The translations under genes were made by a program, and so were the position numbers. From Acidovorax_G lacteus (GTDB lineage Bacteria; Pseudomonadota; Gammaproteobacteria; Burkholderiales; Burkholderiaceae_C), in the NCBI RefSeq assembly GCF_039540375.1, contig NZ_BAABEX010000009.1:56637-120636 (forward strand): a DNA stretch of 64,000 nt, given 5' to 3'. A model generated the notes under the pieces. That model was not told where the DNA came from, did no database searches, and saw only the letters and a program-made list of their open reading frames with translations. How positions within the stretch are numbered: position 1 is the first letter of the stretch; each line of letters starts with the position of its first letter. Positions 33,285-42,040 of this stretch are shown here, in pieces.

Positions 33285-35426
33285 TTAACGGGTCGGACCG
33301 CGATCAGAAATCACCTTCGGGGTGATAAACACCAGCATTTCCTGCTTGTTGGTCGAACGGGTACGGGTTTTGAAGAGATTCCCCACACCCGGAATATCGC
33401 CCAGCAGCGGCACCTTGGCTTCGGTATTGTCTTCAAACAGCTCGAAAATACCGCCGATCACCACTGTACCGCCATTTTCAACCAGCACCTGGGTCTTGAT
33501 GTGCTTGGTATTGATGGCCCGTACGTTGTTCAGCACTTCACCCGGGCTGTCCTTGTTGACATCGAGGTCGAGGATGATGTTGCCTTCCGGCGTGATTTGC
33601 GGCGTCACCTCCAGCTTGAGCACCGCCTTCTTGAAGGCGATCACGGTACCGCCGTTGGGAGCCGTTACGGGATACGGGAATTCAGTACCCTGCTCAATCG
33701 AAGCTTTCGTCTGATCGGCCGTAACCACCCGGGGGCTCGACACGATCTTGCCTTTGCCATCGGCCTCCATGGCAGAAATCTCAAGATTGAGGAAGCGATT
33801 GGCGGCAGAGTTGAAGATAGAGATGGCGAAGCTCGACGGGTCGTACCCGCCAACCGCTGTGGCAGGTAGGTTCACGAACGTACCGCTCGTGTTCACCGCG
33901 CCGCCCGCACCACTGGTGGCCACCGCGTTGGTATAGCTGGATCCGAACGCGATTCGGTTGTAGCCACCCAGCGTGTACCCTGCATCGCCGCCGCGGGCCG
34001 CGCGGAGGTCAGTACCCCCGAGGCGCACGCCCAGGGAGCGGCCAAAGGTATCAGATGCCTCGACGATGCGGGCTTCGATCATCACCTGGCGTACCGCGAC
34101 ATCCAGCTTCGCCAGCAGCTGACGCACCTCTTCCAGCTTGGCGGGCGTGTCGGTCACGAAAATCTGGTTGGTACGAGGCTCGGAGATCGCGGAGCCTCGC
34201 TCAGACAGAAAACGTGTGCTGGTGCTGCTAGCCCCCGAATTGGTGGTTGCCAGCTGCGCCACGATATCTGCCGCCTTGGCGTAGTTGAGTTGAAAAGCCT
34301 GCGTGCGAAGCGGTTCGAGCTTCTGGATCGCCTGAGCGGCTTCGAAGTCTTTCTTGATGCGCGCGTCGATTTCATCCTTGGGCGCAATCCACAAGACGGT
34401 ACCCGTCTTGCGCATGCCTAGACCCTTGGCATCCATGATGATCTGCAGGGCTTGGTCCCAGGGTACATCTTTCAAACGCAGCGTCAGGGCACCCGTCACG
34501 GTGTCTGAGGTGACGATGTTGAAATTCGTGAAGTCGGCAATCACCTGCAACAGCGAACGCACCTCAATATTCTGGAAGTTCAGCGACAGCTTCTCGCCGC
34601 TGAATCCGGGCCCCTGGGTCAACTTGTTGAGATCCACCTTCTTTTGGCGCACCTCCACCACAAACTGGCTGTCGCTTTGGTAGGCGCTGTGCTCCCAATC
34701 ACCAACAGGCTCGATCACCATGCGCACGCGATCGCCTTGCTGGGTGGACGTGATCATCTGCACAGGCGTACCGAAGTCTCCCACATCCAGACGGCGGCGC
34801 AGCCCCTCGGGCAAAGAGGAGTGCAGGAACTCCACGATCAGATTCTTGCCTTGCTGGCGCAGATCGACCCCCACCTGGTTGTTGGGAAGGCTTACGACCA
34901 CGCGCCCGGCGCCATCAGCAGAGCGGCGGAAGTCCACATCCTTGAGCGGACTGGTCTCGACGGCGCCCGCTTCGGGGAATGTGACATTTTGGGCAGGCGG
35001 CTGTGTCGCCACCGAAGCGGTGACCGTCGGTTCCAGCGTCACCAGCACCGACCGACCCTGCAGCTCTGCCCGGTAGGCCGTGGCCTGCTTGAGATTAAGC
35101 ACGATCCGCGAGCGGTCGCCCGCTTGAACGATGTTCACAGAGCGCAGGTTGCCCTGGTTGACCTCCACCGCAGACCGCCCTACGGAGTTCACTGCACCCG
35201 GAAAATCTAGTGCGATGCGGGCCGGAGACTGGATCGCAAAACCTGTCGGTGGCGCAGACAACGCTTGCGACAAATCGATCCGTACGACTTCCACCCCGCC
35301 CTGCAATCCCCCGGTCACCGACTCGATGGCGACCTGGGCCAAACTCCAGGTGGACACCAGCGCTCCGGCCAATGTCACCGCAACGACGCGGCAGCGCCGA
35401 GCGAACCAGCCTTTATATGTTGTCAT
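33285..35426 (-). CDS. pilQ: Type IV pilus secretin PilQ
   Basis: A 713-residue outer-membrane secretin through which the pilus exits. Signal peptide about 1-30; two AMIN domains (about 33-130 and 155-255) that bind peptidoglycan; an STN/N0 domain (LSLNFQNIEVRSLLQVIADFTNFNIV, about 285-350); an N1 domain ending in FVTDTPAKLEEVRQLLAKLDV; and the secretin domain (about 470-705) with VLKLEVTPQITPEGNI and GDIPGVGNLFK-KQEMLVFITPKVI. It overlaps pilP by 4 nt. Confidence 0.96.
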   Translation of the reverse strand: MTTYKGWFARRCRVVAVTLAGALVSTWSLAQVAIESVTGGLQGGVEVVRIDLSQALSAPPTGFAIQSPARIALDFPGAVNSVGRSAVEVNQGNLRSVNIVQAGDRSRIVLNLKQATAYRAELQGRSVLVTLEPTVTASVATQPPAQNVTFPEAGAVETSPLKDVDFRRSADGAGRVVVSLPNNQVGVDLRQQGKNLIVEFLHSSLPEGLRRRLDVGDFGTPVQMITSTQQGDRVRMVIEPVGDWEHSAYQSDSQFVVEVRQKKVDLNKLTQGPGFSGEKLSLNFQNIEVRSLLQVIADFTNFNIVTSDTVTGALTLRLKDVPWDQALQIIMDAKGLGMRKTGTVLWIAPKDEIDARIKKDFEAAQAIQKLEPLRTQAFQLNYAKAADIVAQLATTNSGASSTSTRFLSERGSAISEPRTNQIFVTDTPAKLEEVRQLLAKLDVAVRQVMIEARIVEASDTFGRSLGVRLGGTDLRAARGGDAGYTLGGYNRIAFGSSYTNAVATSGAGGAVNTSGTFVNLPATAVGGYDPSSFAISIFNSAANRFLNLEISAMEADGKGKIVSSPRVVTADQTKASIEQGTEFPYPVTAPNGGTVIAFKKAVLKLEVTPQITPEGNIILDLDVNKDSPGEVLNNVRAINTKHIKTQVLVENGGTVVIGGIFELFEDNTEAKVPLLGDIPGVGNLFKTRTRSTNKQEMLVFITPKVISDRGPTR

Positions 35427-35965
35427 CTCTTCCCCTCTTGCAGGTCTAGCGTAGCGGAGCGCTCAATCCAGTCACCGGTGGCGTCCTGCACGATCTCACG
35501 CAATTGAATCGAAGTCTCGGTGATCCGAGTGATCTTGCCGTAGTTCGGCCCCAGATAGTTTCCGACCCGCACCTGATAGATCAGGTTGTCCACACGGAGC
35601 AAGGCAGTGGGCGAACCAGCCTTGTCCAGGCTGCCCACCATGCTCATGGCGTCCAGTGGATAGGACTCCAGAGGCTCCTTGCGGCGGTTCATCTCGGGCG
35701 CAATAAGCGCCGCATTGGTGGCGACTTGCGCGGACTCGCGCTTGAGCGCCTGGGTCAACTTGAGCTGATTGAAAGGCTCCAACCCGTCCTCGGCGGTGTA
35801 CGCCTGGGGCTTAAATTGCTTGGGTTCGCTCAATGGAGTCACGCGCGGCTTGGTATTCGCCCGCTGCTCGGACATCCATTGCTGAAGGTCGGTGTCACCG
35901 GAGGACAGACACCCAGTCAGAGCGAGCGCCACAGGCAACAGGATCCAGAAACCGTTGCGATTCAC
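35423..35965 (-). CDS. pilP: Type IV pilus alignment lipoprotein PilP
   Basis: A 180-residue inner-membrane lipoprotein (lipobox ALTGC, Cys19) linking PilNO to PilQ. A disordered stretch (about 25-75) leads to the beta-sandwich HR domain with LESYPLDAMSMVGSL, LLRVDNLIYQVRVGNYLGPNYGKI and the ITETSIQLREIV strand. 4-nt overlaps with both pilO and pilQ indicate tight coupling. Confidence 0.95.
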   Translation of the reverse strand: MNRNGFWILLPVALALTGCLSSGDTDLQQWMSEQRANTKPRVTPLSEPKQFKPQAYTAEDGLEPFNQLKLTQALKRESAQVATNAALIAPEMNRRKEPLESYPLDAMSMVGSLDKAGSPTALLRVDNLIYQVRVGNYLGPNYGKITRITETSIQLREIVQDATGDWIERSATLDLQEGKR

Positions 35966-36624
35966 TTCGCACCTCCCGCCTGCTTCTGCGCTTGGATCTC
36001 TTCTGGATCCAGATAGCGGAACGTCCGCGCCGTCGCGTCCATCGACAGCGTCGCGGGATCCTTGCCCGACGGCACGATCGAGATGTTGTTGATGGTCACG
36101 ATTCGGGACAGATGCGCAACATCGGCGGCGAAGGAGCCGATGTCGTGGTACTTGCCTGTCACGCGCACGGTGATCGGCAACTCTGCGTAATAGTCACGCA
36201 CCACCACCTGCCCCGGACGGAACAATTCGAACTGCAAACTCCGCCCCAGACCCGCCTGGTTGATGTCAGACAGCAGCGCCGCCATCTCAGCCTTGCTGGG
36301 CAACTGCTTCTCGAGCTGGATCACGTACTGCTGAATCTGCTCACGCTGCTTCTTGAGGGCCTCAAGGCTCACAGCCTTGACGAGCTTCTTCTGGTAGTCC
36401 TCTTTGAGTGCAACCTCCTGGGCACGCTCAGCCTGAAGCTCGACCTCATAGTCCGTGAGCTTCGCGAACCACGCTGCGGTGGCCACGCCAACCGTGATGG
36501 CCACGCACAGCAGCACCTTCGGCACCACCGGCCACACCGATGGGTCGTTGGGGTCCAGATTGCGGAACTGACGCTGCAAAAACTGCTGCAGCGCCTGAAA
36601 ATCGATGGAAGGTTTCTTCGCCAT
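35962..36624 (-). CDS. pilO: Type IV pilus alignment protein PilO
   Basis: A 220-residue bitopic inner-membrane protein. It has a short cytoplasmic N-terminus, a TM helix (about residues 38-58), a coiled coil (about 60-115) and a ferredoxin-like periplasmic domain (VVRDYYAELPITVRVTGKYHDIGSFAADVAHLSRIV). It heterodimerises with PilN. It lies 2 bp after pilN and overlaps pilP by 4 nt. Confidence 0.95.
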   Translation of the reverse strand: MAKKPSIDFQALQQFLQRQFRNLDPNDPSVWPVVPKVLLCVAITVGVATAAWFAKLTDYEVELQAERAQEVALKEDYQKKLVKAVSLEALKKQREQIQQYVIQLEKQLPSKAEMAALLSDINQAGLGRSLQFELFRPGQVVVRDYYAELPITVRVTGKYHDIGSFAADVAHLSRIVTINNISIVPSGKDPATLSMDATARTFRYLDPEEIQAQKQAGGAK

Positions 36625-36626
36625 GC

Positions 36627-37238
36627 TTATCGTCCCGAGGCAGGCGCACTGGCTGCGTCCAGCGCCTTCTGGGCTTCGCTGGACCGCAGCAACTGGAACC
36701 GCAAATTGAAGGCTGCCACGCGACGCTGGTCACGTTGCGACAGGGCCACGTTGTTCGCAACGATCTCGACCAACTCCGGCTTGGAGAACCATGGCGACCC
36801 GGAAGACAGGTTGCGCAACATCTCCGAAATGCGTTCGTTCGACTGGGCCATGCCCTGCATCGAAATAGACTGGCCCGTCTGGCGCAGGCTGGTGATGTAC
36901 ACGCCGTCAGGCAGGTTCTGGACCAGTTCGTTGAGCAGATGGACCGGCAGATTGCGGTCGGCCTGCAGGTCTTCTACCGCCTTCTGGCGGGCCTTGAGCG
37001 CGGCAATTTCGTCTTCGATGGAGGCAATTTCCTTGATCTGCCCCTCCAGCACCTTGATCTCCTGCTGCAGGAACGCATTGCGCTGCTGCTGGTCGGCAAT
37101 CATCATCTGGAACCACCAGTAGATCGCCCCGGCGATCAAGAGACCACCCAGGAAAGAGGCAAACATCGTGGCTTGAAACGCCTCACGGCGGCGCTTTCGC
37201 GCCGCCTCACGATGGGGAAGTAGGTTGATGAGGATCAC
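36627..37238 (-). CDS. pilN: Type IV pilus assembly protein PilN
   Basis: A 203-residue bitopic protein. The N-terminal INLLPHREAARKRRR is the cytoplasmic tail that docks into PilM. A TM helix follows (about 23-45), then a coiled coil (about 50-95) and a periplasmic ferredoxin-like domain. The start is read as GTG at 37238, which overlaps the pilM stop (GTGA) and has GGAGG 8 nt upstream. An ATG 10 codons earlier would lie deep within pilM and is less likely. Confidence 0.93.
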   Translation of the reverse strand: MILINLLPHREAARKRRREAFQATMFASFLGGLLIAGAIYWWFQMMIADQQQRNAFLQQEIKVLEGQIKEIASIEDEIAALKARQKAVEDLQADRNLPVHLLNELVQNLPDGVYITSLRQTGQSISMQGMAQSNERISEMLRNLSSGSPWFSKPELVEIVANNVALSQRDQRRVAAFNLRFQLLRSSEAQKALDAASAPASGR

Positions 37239-38314
37239 TGCAGAAACCTCCGCATCGCGAGTCCGCATGAGGTCAGGTACGACGGCGCCTCACGCACCAT
37301 CTTCTTGATGCGCACGGCACTGCCGATCTCCATACCGTCAAACGGGTTGAGGGTGCTGCAGGCAAACCCTGTCTGCTGGGTCACCGCCTCGGTCAGTCCG
37401 GGCAGCGGCGCCGACCCGCCGGCCAGCATGATGTGGTCAACGCGATTGTGCGGTGTGCTGGTGAAGAAAAACTGCAGCGCTCGGCCGATTTCCTGGGCCA
37501 TGCTGTCCACAAACGGGCGTAGCACTGCCGATTGGTAGTCCTCCGGCAGATCGCCATTGCGCTTCTTGCTCTCAGCCTCTTCGACCGAGAAACAGTATTG
37601 GCGCACGATGAGCTGGGTCCGCTGCGCACCGCCGAAGGCTTGGTCTCGGTCATAAAGCACTTCCTCGTTGCGGATCACCTGCATGCTGGTGGTCAGGGCG
37701 CCCACTTCAAACAGCGCGACCATGCTGTCCACGCCCTTGTTGGGCAAGGCATCGATCAGACGCCCCGCGGCAAGGCGCGAGGCATTGGATTCAATGTCTA
37801 CGATCACCGGCTTGAGTCCGGCAGCCTCTGCCAGCCCCTGGCGGTCTTGCACTTTTTCACGCCGGGATGCGGCGATGAGAACATCCACATCCCCCGGAGC
37901 GTTGCGGCTGGGACCGATCACACAAAAGTCCAGGCTCACTTCTTCCAATGAAAAAGGGATGTACTGGTTGGCTTCCGATTCGACCTGGACTTCCAGCTCC
38001 TGATCGCTGAGTCCCCCGGGCAGCGTGATCCGCTTCGTGATCACCGCCGAGGGCGGCAGCGCCAACGCGACGTTTTTCGTCCGTGTGCCGCTTTTCTTGA
38101 CCACGCGCCGCAGCGCCTCGGCCACCTCGTCGAACTTTTCGATGTTGCCGTCCGTAATCCAGCCGCGTTCCAGCGGCTCGATGGCACAGCGCTCGAGAAC
38201 CAAGCCACCCGCCTTGTCCCGGCCGAGTTCCACCAGCTTGACGCTGGACGAACTGATGTCGATGCCGATGAGCGGAGGAGACTGGCGACTGAACAAAGAC
38301 CCCAGTGAGATCAA
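37235..38314 (-). CDS. pilM: Type IV pilus actin-like ATPase PilM
   Basis: A 359-residue actin/FtsA-fold protein on the cytoplasmic face of the pilus machine. It shows the phosphate-1 loop LIGIDISSSSVKLVELG, a connecting region VIVDIESNASRLAAG, phosphate-2 VALFEVGALTTSMQV and the adenosine motif IMLAGGSAPLPGLTEAV. The start is a TTG at 38314 behind AGGGGA, which gives the family N-terminus MISLGSLF. It is the first gene of pilMNOPQ, divergent from the PBP gene. Confidence 0.94.
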   Translation of the reverse strand: MISLGSLFSRQSPPLIGIDISSSSVKLVELGRDKAGGLVLERCAIEPLERGWITDGNIEKFDEVAEALRRVVKKSGTRTKNVALALPPSAVITKRITLPGGLSDQELEVQVESEANQYIPFSLEEVSLDFCVIGPSRNAPGDVDVLIAASRREKVQDRQGLAEAAGLKPVIVDIESNASRLAAGRLIDALPNKGVDSMVALFEVGALTTSMQVIRNEEVLYDRDQAFGGAQRTQLIVRQYCFSVEEAESKKRNGDLPEDYQSAVLRPFVDSMAQEIGRALQFFFTSTPHNRVDHIMLAGGSAPLPGLTEAVTQQTGFACSTLNPFDGMEIGSAVRIKKMVREAPSYLTSCGLAMRRFLQ

Positions 38315-38370
38315 GATTGGTCCCCTGTAACTTGCCTAAATGACGCAACAAAACTTAACACTTCACATGA

Positions 38371-38399
38371 ATGCTATCAGTAAGAGTGTTCTCCAGCAA
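38371..38399 (-). promoter_or_regulatory. Candidate promoter of the pilM operon
   Basis: On the minus strand -35 TTGCTG (38399-38394), 17-bp spacer and -10 TAGCAT (38376-38371), giving a leader of about 50 nt before the PilM TTG. This is the best sigma-70 match in the divergent region, but the -10 is imperfect. Confidence 0.4.
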
Positions 38400-38551
38400 A
38401 GACATTTGGCCGTTTCGAGGCCTCGAGGCGTTGTCAAAAGCAGACGCAGCCGCGAGGCTCCAACCCCTGCCCAAAACGCCAGAATGAGGGGCTGCGGACC
38501 GAAAATGCGCCGGGTCAGACCTGCGCAAGAGAGGCAAACCCAAGGGATTTT

Positions 38552-38557
38552 TATAAT
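38552..38557 (+). promoter_or_regulatory. Consensus -10 element of the class A PBP gene
   Basis: A perfect TATAAT preceded by TTTT, with the predicted start about 20 nt before the PBP ATG at 38583. There is no recognisable TTGACA 16-18 bp upstream, so activation by another factor or a weak -35 is likely. Confidence 0.5.
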
Positions 38558-38582
38558 GCCCAATCTCTAGCACTGGAGCGGT

Positions 38583-41000
38583 ATGTCGCGCGCCCCCTCT
38601 TCCCCCAAGAAAACCTCCCCAGACGACCGCTCTGGCGCCACGTCGAGCCAGCGCCCCGTGTGGCTTCGCTGGATGATCCGCCTGGTCGCTTGGGGTGTAG
38701 GTCTTGGAACTGCGGCGGTTCTGGCCGTGCTGCTAACGGTGGCCGTGGCCTTGGCCGTGGCCTATCCCAACCTGCCCGATGTCTCCGATCTGGCCGACTA
38801 CCGGCCCAAGCTGCCTATGCGCGTGTACTCGTCCGAAGGTGCACTCCTGGGTGAATTCGGGGAAGAGCGGCGAAACCTGACGCCGATCAACGAGATACCG
38901 CAGGTCATGAAGGACGCAGTCCTAGCGATTGAGGACGCGCGCTTCTTCCAGCACGGAGGCGTCGACTACAAGGGCATGGTGCGCGCGGCGCTGGCCAACC
39001 TGGGCCGGGTGAAAAGCCAGGGCGCATCCACCATCACCATGCAGGTGGCGCGCAATGTGTATCTCTCTTCAGAGAAAACATTTACCCGGAAAATTTACGA
39101 AATATTACTAACATTCAAACTCGAGCATCTGCTCACGAAAGACCAGATTCTTGAGATTTACATGAACCAGATTTTTCTGGGTAATCGGGCTTACGGATTT
39201 GCTGCCGCGTCCGAAGCCTATTTTGGAAAACCACTTAAAAACGTCAGCATTGCCGAGGCAGCCATGCTCGCGGGCCTGCCCAAGGCGCCCTCGGCCTACA
39301 ACCCCATCAGCAATCCCAAGCGCGCACGTATCCGGCAACTGCACATCATCGACCGCATGGAGGACAACGGCTTCATTACGGCCGAGCAGGCCGCGGCCGC
39401 CAAGAAGGAAGAGCTCAAGATCCGCACCGGCCCGGACACCAGCCGTGTGCACGCAGAGTACGTGGCCGAAATGGCGCGCCAGCTCATCTTCAACCAATAC
39501 GGCAGCGAAGCATATACACGCGGCCTGAACGTGTACACCACACTGAATGCTGGCGAGCAGGAAGCCGCTTACATCGCGCTGCGCAAAGGCATCATGGATT
39601 ACGAAAGGCGCCAGCAGTACCGCGGACCAGAGCGCTTCGTGACGCTTCCGGCTGCCGCCGCTGAAGCGGAAGAAATGATCGACGACGTGCTGGCCAACCA
39701 TCCTGACAACGGTGACGTCATGGCTGCTGTGGTGCTGGAGGCCTCGCCCAAACGCATTCTGGCGGCCCGAAGCAACGGGGACACGGTCGAGATCACGGGA
39801 GAGGGTCTCAAGCCCGCTCAGTCCGGGCTGAGCGAAAAGGCTGCGCCCAATATCCGGATCCGCCGCGGTGCGGTGATCCGCGTGGTGCGCACGCCCAAGA
39901 ACACCTGGGAGATCACCCAGTTGCCGGAAGTCGAAGGCGCATTTGTGGCGCTCGACCCTCGAACTGGCGGCATCCGTGCGCTGGTGGGTGGCTTCGACTT
40001 CGACAAGAACAAGTTCAACCACGTCTCGCAGGCCTGGCGCCAACCAGGATCGAGCTTCAAGCCCTTCATTTATTCGGCCGCACTAGAAAAGGGGTTCACG
40101 CCAGCCACGCTCGTCAACGACGCGCCACTGTTCTTCGATGCGGGCGTGACCGGCGGCCAGCCCTGGGAACCCAAAAACTACGACGGAAAGTTCGACGGGC
40201 CGATGACGCTGCGCACGGCCCTGGCCAAATCCAAAAACATGGTGTCCATCCGGGTGCTGCAGTCGGTAGGCACCAAGACAGCGCAAGACTGGGTGACGCG
40301 CTTCGGATTTGAAGCCGAAAAGCACCCGGCGTACCTCACCATGGCGTTGGGCGCAGGCTCGGTCACGCCACTGCAGATGGCGACTGGGTACGCCGTGTTT
40401 GCCAATGGTGGCCACCGCATCAACCCCTGGCTGATCAGCCGCGTGACGGATCACAAGGGCCGGGTGCTGTCAGAAGTCACGCCCCCGGTGCTGGCCGATC
40501 AACCCCGCGCCATCGAGCCCCGCAACGCTTTTGTCATGAACAGCCTGCTGCAGGAAATCACCCGCTCGGGTACGGCCGCGCGTGCGCAAGCCACCCTCAA
40601 GCGCCCCGATCTGTACGGCAAGACTGGCACCACCAACGATTCCGTGGACGCCTGGTTTGCCGGTTTTCACCCGACTGTGGTGGCCGTGACCTGGATCGGC
40701 TACGACACGCCGCGCAACCTGGGCAGCCGCGAGACGGGCGGCGGTCTGAGCCTGCCGGTCTGGATCTCGTTCATGGAAAAAGCCCTCAAGGGCGTGCCCG
40801 TGATGGAACAGCCCGTGCCAGAAGGCGTGGTGAACATCGGCGGCGAATGGTTCTATGAGGAGTACGCGCGCAACAGCGGCGTCTCCAGCCTGGGCATGGA
40901 AGATGCACGCGCCCCGGGTGGCTCCGCACCGGCGGTGGCACCCGCCGCACCTCCGCCCGCCGAGGAACGCAACCGCATTCTGGAGCTGTTCCGCAACTAG
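38583..41000 (+). CDS. mrcA: Class A penicillin-binding protein (PBP1a type)
   Basis: An 805-residue bifunctional peptidoglycan synthase. It has a cytoplasmic tail, signal-anchor helix (about 31-60), GT51 glycosyltransferase (about 75-250) with catalytic Glu117 in AIEDARFFQHGGVD and QGASTITMQVARN, then a transpeptidase domain with active-site SxxK at S490-K493 (GSSFKPF), the SxN-type SKN motif and KTG at 680-682. An OB-like region lies between them. Codons for residues 160-219 are strikingly AT-rich, with rare ATA, TTA and CTA, unlike the rest. The gene is divergent from pilM, the usual position of ponA/mrcA. Confidence 0.96.
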   Translation: MSRAPSSPKKTSPDDRSGATSSQRPVWLRWMIRLVAWGVGLGTAAVLAVLLTVAVALAVAYPNLPDVSDLADYRPKLPMRVYSSEGALLGEFGEERRNLTPINEIPQVMKDAVLAIEDARFFQHGGVDYKGMVRAALANLGRVKSQGASTITMQVARNVYLSSEKTFTRKIYEILLTFKLEHLLTKDQILEIYMNQIFLGNRAYGFAAASEAYFGKPLKNVSIAEAAMLAGLPKAPSAYNPISNPKRARIRQLHIIDRMEDNGFITAEQAAAAKKEELKIRTGPDTSRVHAEYVAEMARQLIFNQYGSEAYTRGLNVYTTLNAGEQEAAYIALRKGIMDYERRQQYRGPERFVTLPAAAAEAEEMIDDVLANHPDNGDVMAAVVLEASPKRILAARSNGDTVEITGEGLKPAQSGLSEKAAPNIRIRRGAVIRVVRTPKNTWEITQLPEVEGAFVALDPRTGGIRALVGGFDFDKNKFNHVSQAWRQPGSSFKPFIYSAALEKGFTPATLVNDAPLFFDAGVTGGQPWEPKNYDGKFDGPMTLRTALAKSKNMVSIRVLQSVGTKTAQDWVTRFGFEAEKHPAYLTMALGAGSVTPLQMATGYAVFANGGHRINPWLISRVTDHKGRVLSEVTPPVLADQPRAIEPRNAFVMNSLLQEITRSGTAARAQATLKRPDLYGKTGTTNDSVDAWFAGFHPTVVAVTWIGYDTPRNLGSRETGGGLSLPVWISFMEKALKGVPVMEQPVPEGVVNIGGEWFYEEYARNSGVSSLGMEDARAPGGSAPAVAPAAPPPAEERNRILELFRN

Positions 41001-41068
41001 GCTTCGCAACGCGCCCGTGTGCCGTACGCGGAGCGTGTTGCTAGGGCTGCATGACAAGGGCGCTGGAC

Positions 41069-41171
41069 GCGCACCGGACGCCAAGCCTTTACGCCCAGCT
41101 GCCGCCGAAGCGCGCCGCTGTACCGGGACACGACACCACGAGCCTATCGGTCGCTCTGGCGTCCGGTGCGC
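41069..41171. repeat. 14-bp inverted repeat in the PBP-cyaY gap
   Basis: GCGCACCGGACGCC (41069-41082) and GGCGTCCGGTGCGC (41158-41171) are perfect inverted copies 75 bp apart, lying between convergent mrcA and cyaY. There is no U-run, so a simple terminator is unlikely. No gene lies between the arms. Confidence 0.7.
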
Positions 41172-41276
41172 CTGCCTGACCGCCCTTTGCTCCCACCCAG
41201 GCCCCACACGCGTACCGTTGGGGCTCCCTTCTGTGCACACGCAGGGGCCCGCATGGGCAGCCGGCTTCAGGCGGAC

Positions 41277-41606
41277 TCAGGGGTGGAACTGCAGGTCCAG
41301 TCCCGATTGCTCCGAGGCCGCACGGCTGAGCGCGGCGAAGAACTCATCACCGCCCTTGGTGTCGCGCCAAGTGCCCTCGACATGACGGTAGTGGTAACCG
41401 CCAGACTTGGCCGCCATCCACACCTCGTGCAGCGGGCGCTGCAGGTTGATCACGATCTGGCTGCGGTTCGGAAAGGTGAGCGTGACCATGCCCCCGGTGC
41501 GCTGGTTGTCGATGTCGGCGTCGGTCTCGTCGTTGAGCGCATCGCAGCCTGCCTCTACGGCACGCAGCAGGCGCTCGGCAAGATCCATGAATTCGAGGTC
41601 GGTCAT
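41277..41606 (-). CDS. cyaY: Frataxin-like iron-sulfur assembly protein CyaY
   Basis: A 109-residue bacterial frataxin that binds iron and modulates IscS. It shows the acidic helix ([23 protein letters not shown]), the [27 protein letters not shown] sheet and [14 protein letters not shown]. It is divergent from lptM with only 12 bp between the start codons. No ribosome-binding site is evident upstream of the ATG. Confidence 0.95.
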   Translation of the reverse strand: MTDLEFMDLAERLLRAVEAGCDALNDETDADIDNQRTGGMVTLTFPNRSQIVINLQRPLHEVWMAAKSGGYHYRHVEGTWRDTKGGDEFFAALSRAASEQSGLDLQFHP

Positions 41607-41612
41607 TAGAAT
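41607..41612 (+). promoter_or_regulatory. -10 element positioned for a leaderless lptM mRNA
   Basis: TAGAAT ends 6 nt before the lptM ATG, so initiation would fall at or within a base or two of the start codon. There is no Shine-Dalgarno sequence between. Inferred from spacing only. Confidence 0.4.
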
Positions 41613-41618
41613 CCGGGC

Positions 41619-41825
41619 ATGTCCAAAGCTGCGCGAATTCTAGTCACGGCCGGTATCCTCGTTGCCGGGGGGGCCTCCTTGGGCGGCTGCGGCCAGCGGG
41701 GCCCGCTGTACCTGCCCCAAGGGCCCGAAGCGGCCCAACGCGCCACCCTGCCGCAGACGCTGGACCCCATACGCAACGCGCCCGCCCCAGCCACACCTGC
41801 GGTCCCCGCCAGCGCGCCGCGCTGA
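41619..41825 (+). CDS. lptM: LptM/YifL-type small lipoprotein
   Basis: A 68-residue lipoprotein with lipobox LGGC (Cys24) followed by the family signature [10 protein letters not shown], then a Pro/Ala-rich tail. LptM binds the LptD-LptE complex and promotes disulfide maturation of LptD at the outer membrane. Its position next to cyaY is the conserved one. The usual next gene, lysA, is not present. Confidence 0.9.
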   Translation: MSKAARILVTAGILVAGGASLGGCGQRGPLYLPQGPEAAQRATLPQTLDPIRNAPAPATPAVPASAPR

Positions 41826-42040
41826 AGCCAGCCCACGGTACCGGAGAGAACCGGCGCCCCGCAGGTGCGTGGTGCGCCCGCCCGCGTTCCGCAACGGGTC
41901 GGCACCGCCCACCGCAGCGTGGCCAAGCAGCCACAACCGCTCCGTGGTTGCACAGAGCGCGCAGAGCTTGATATCCATCAAGCTCCTGCCTGTGAACGCC
42001 ACCTACAGTCGGTGCCTTTCCACCCTGCACCTGTACTGCC

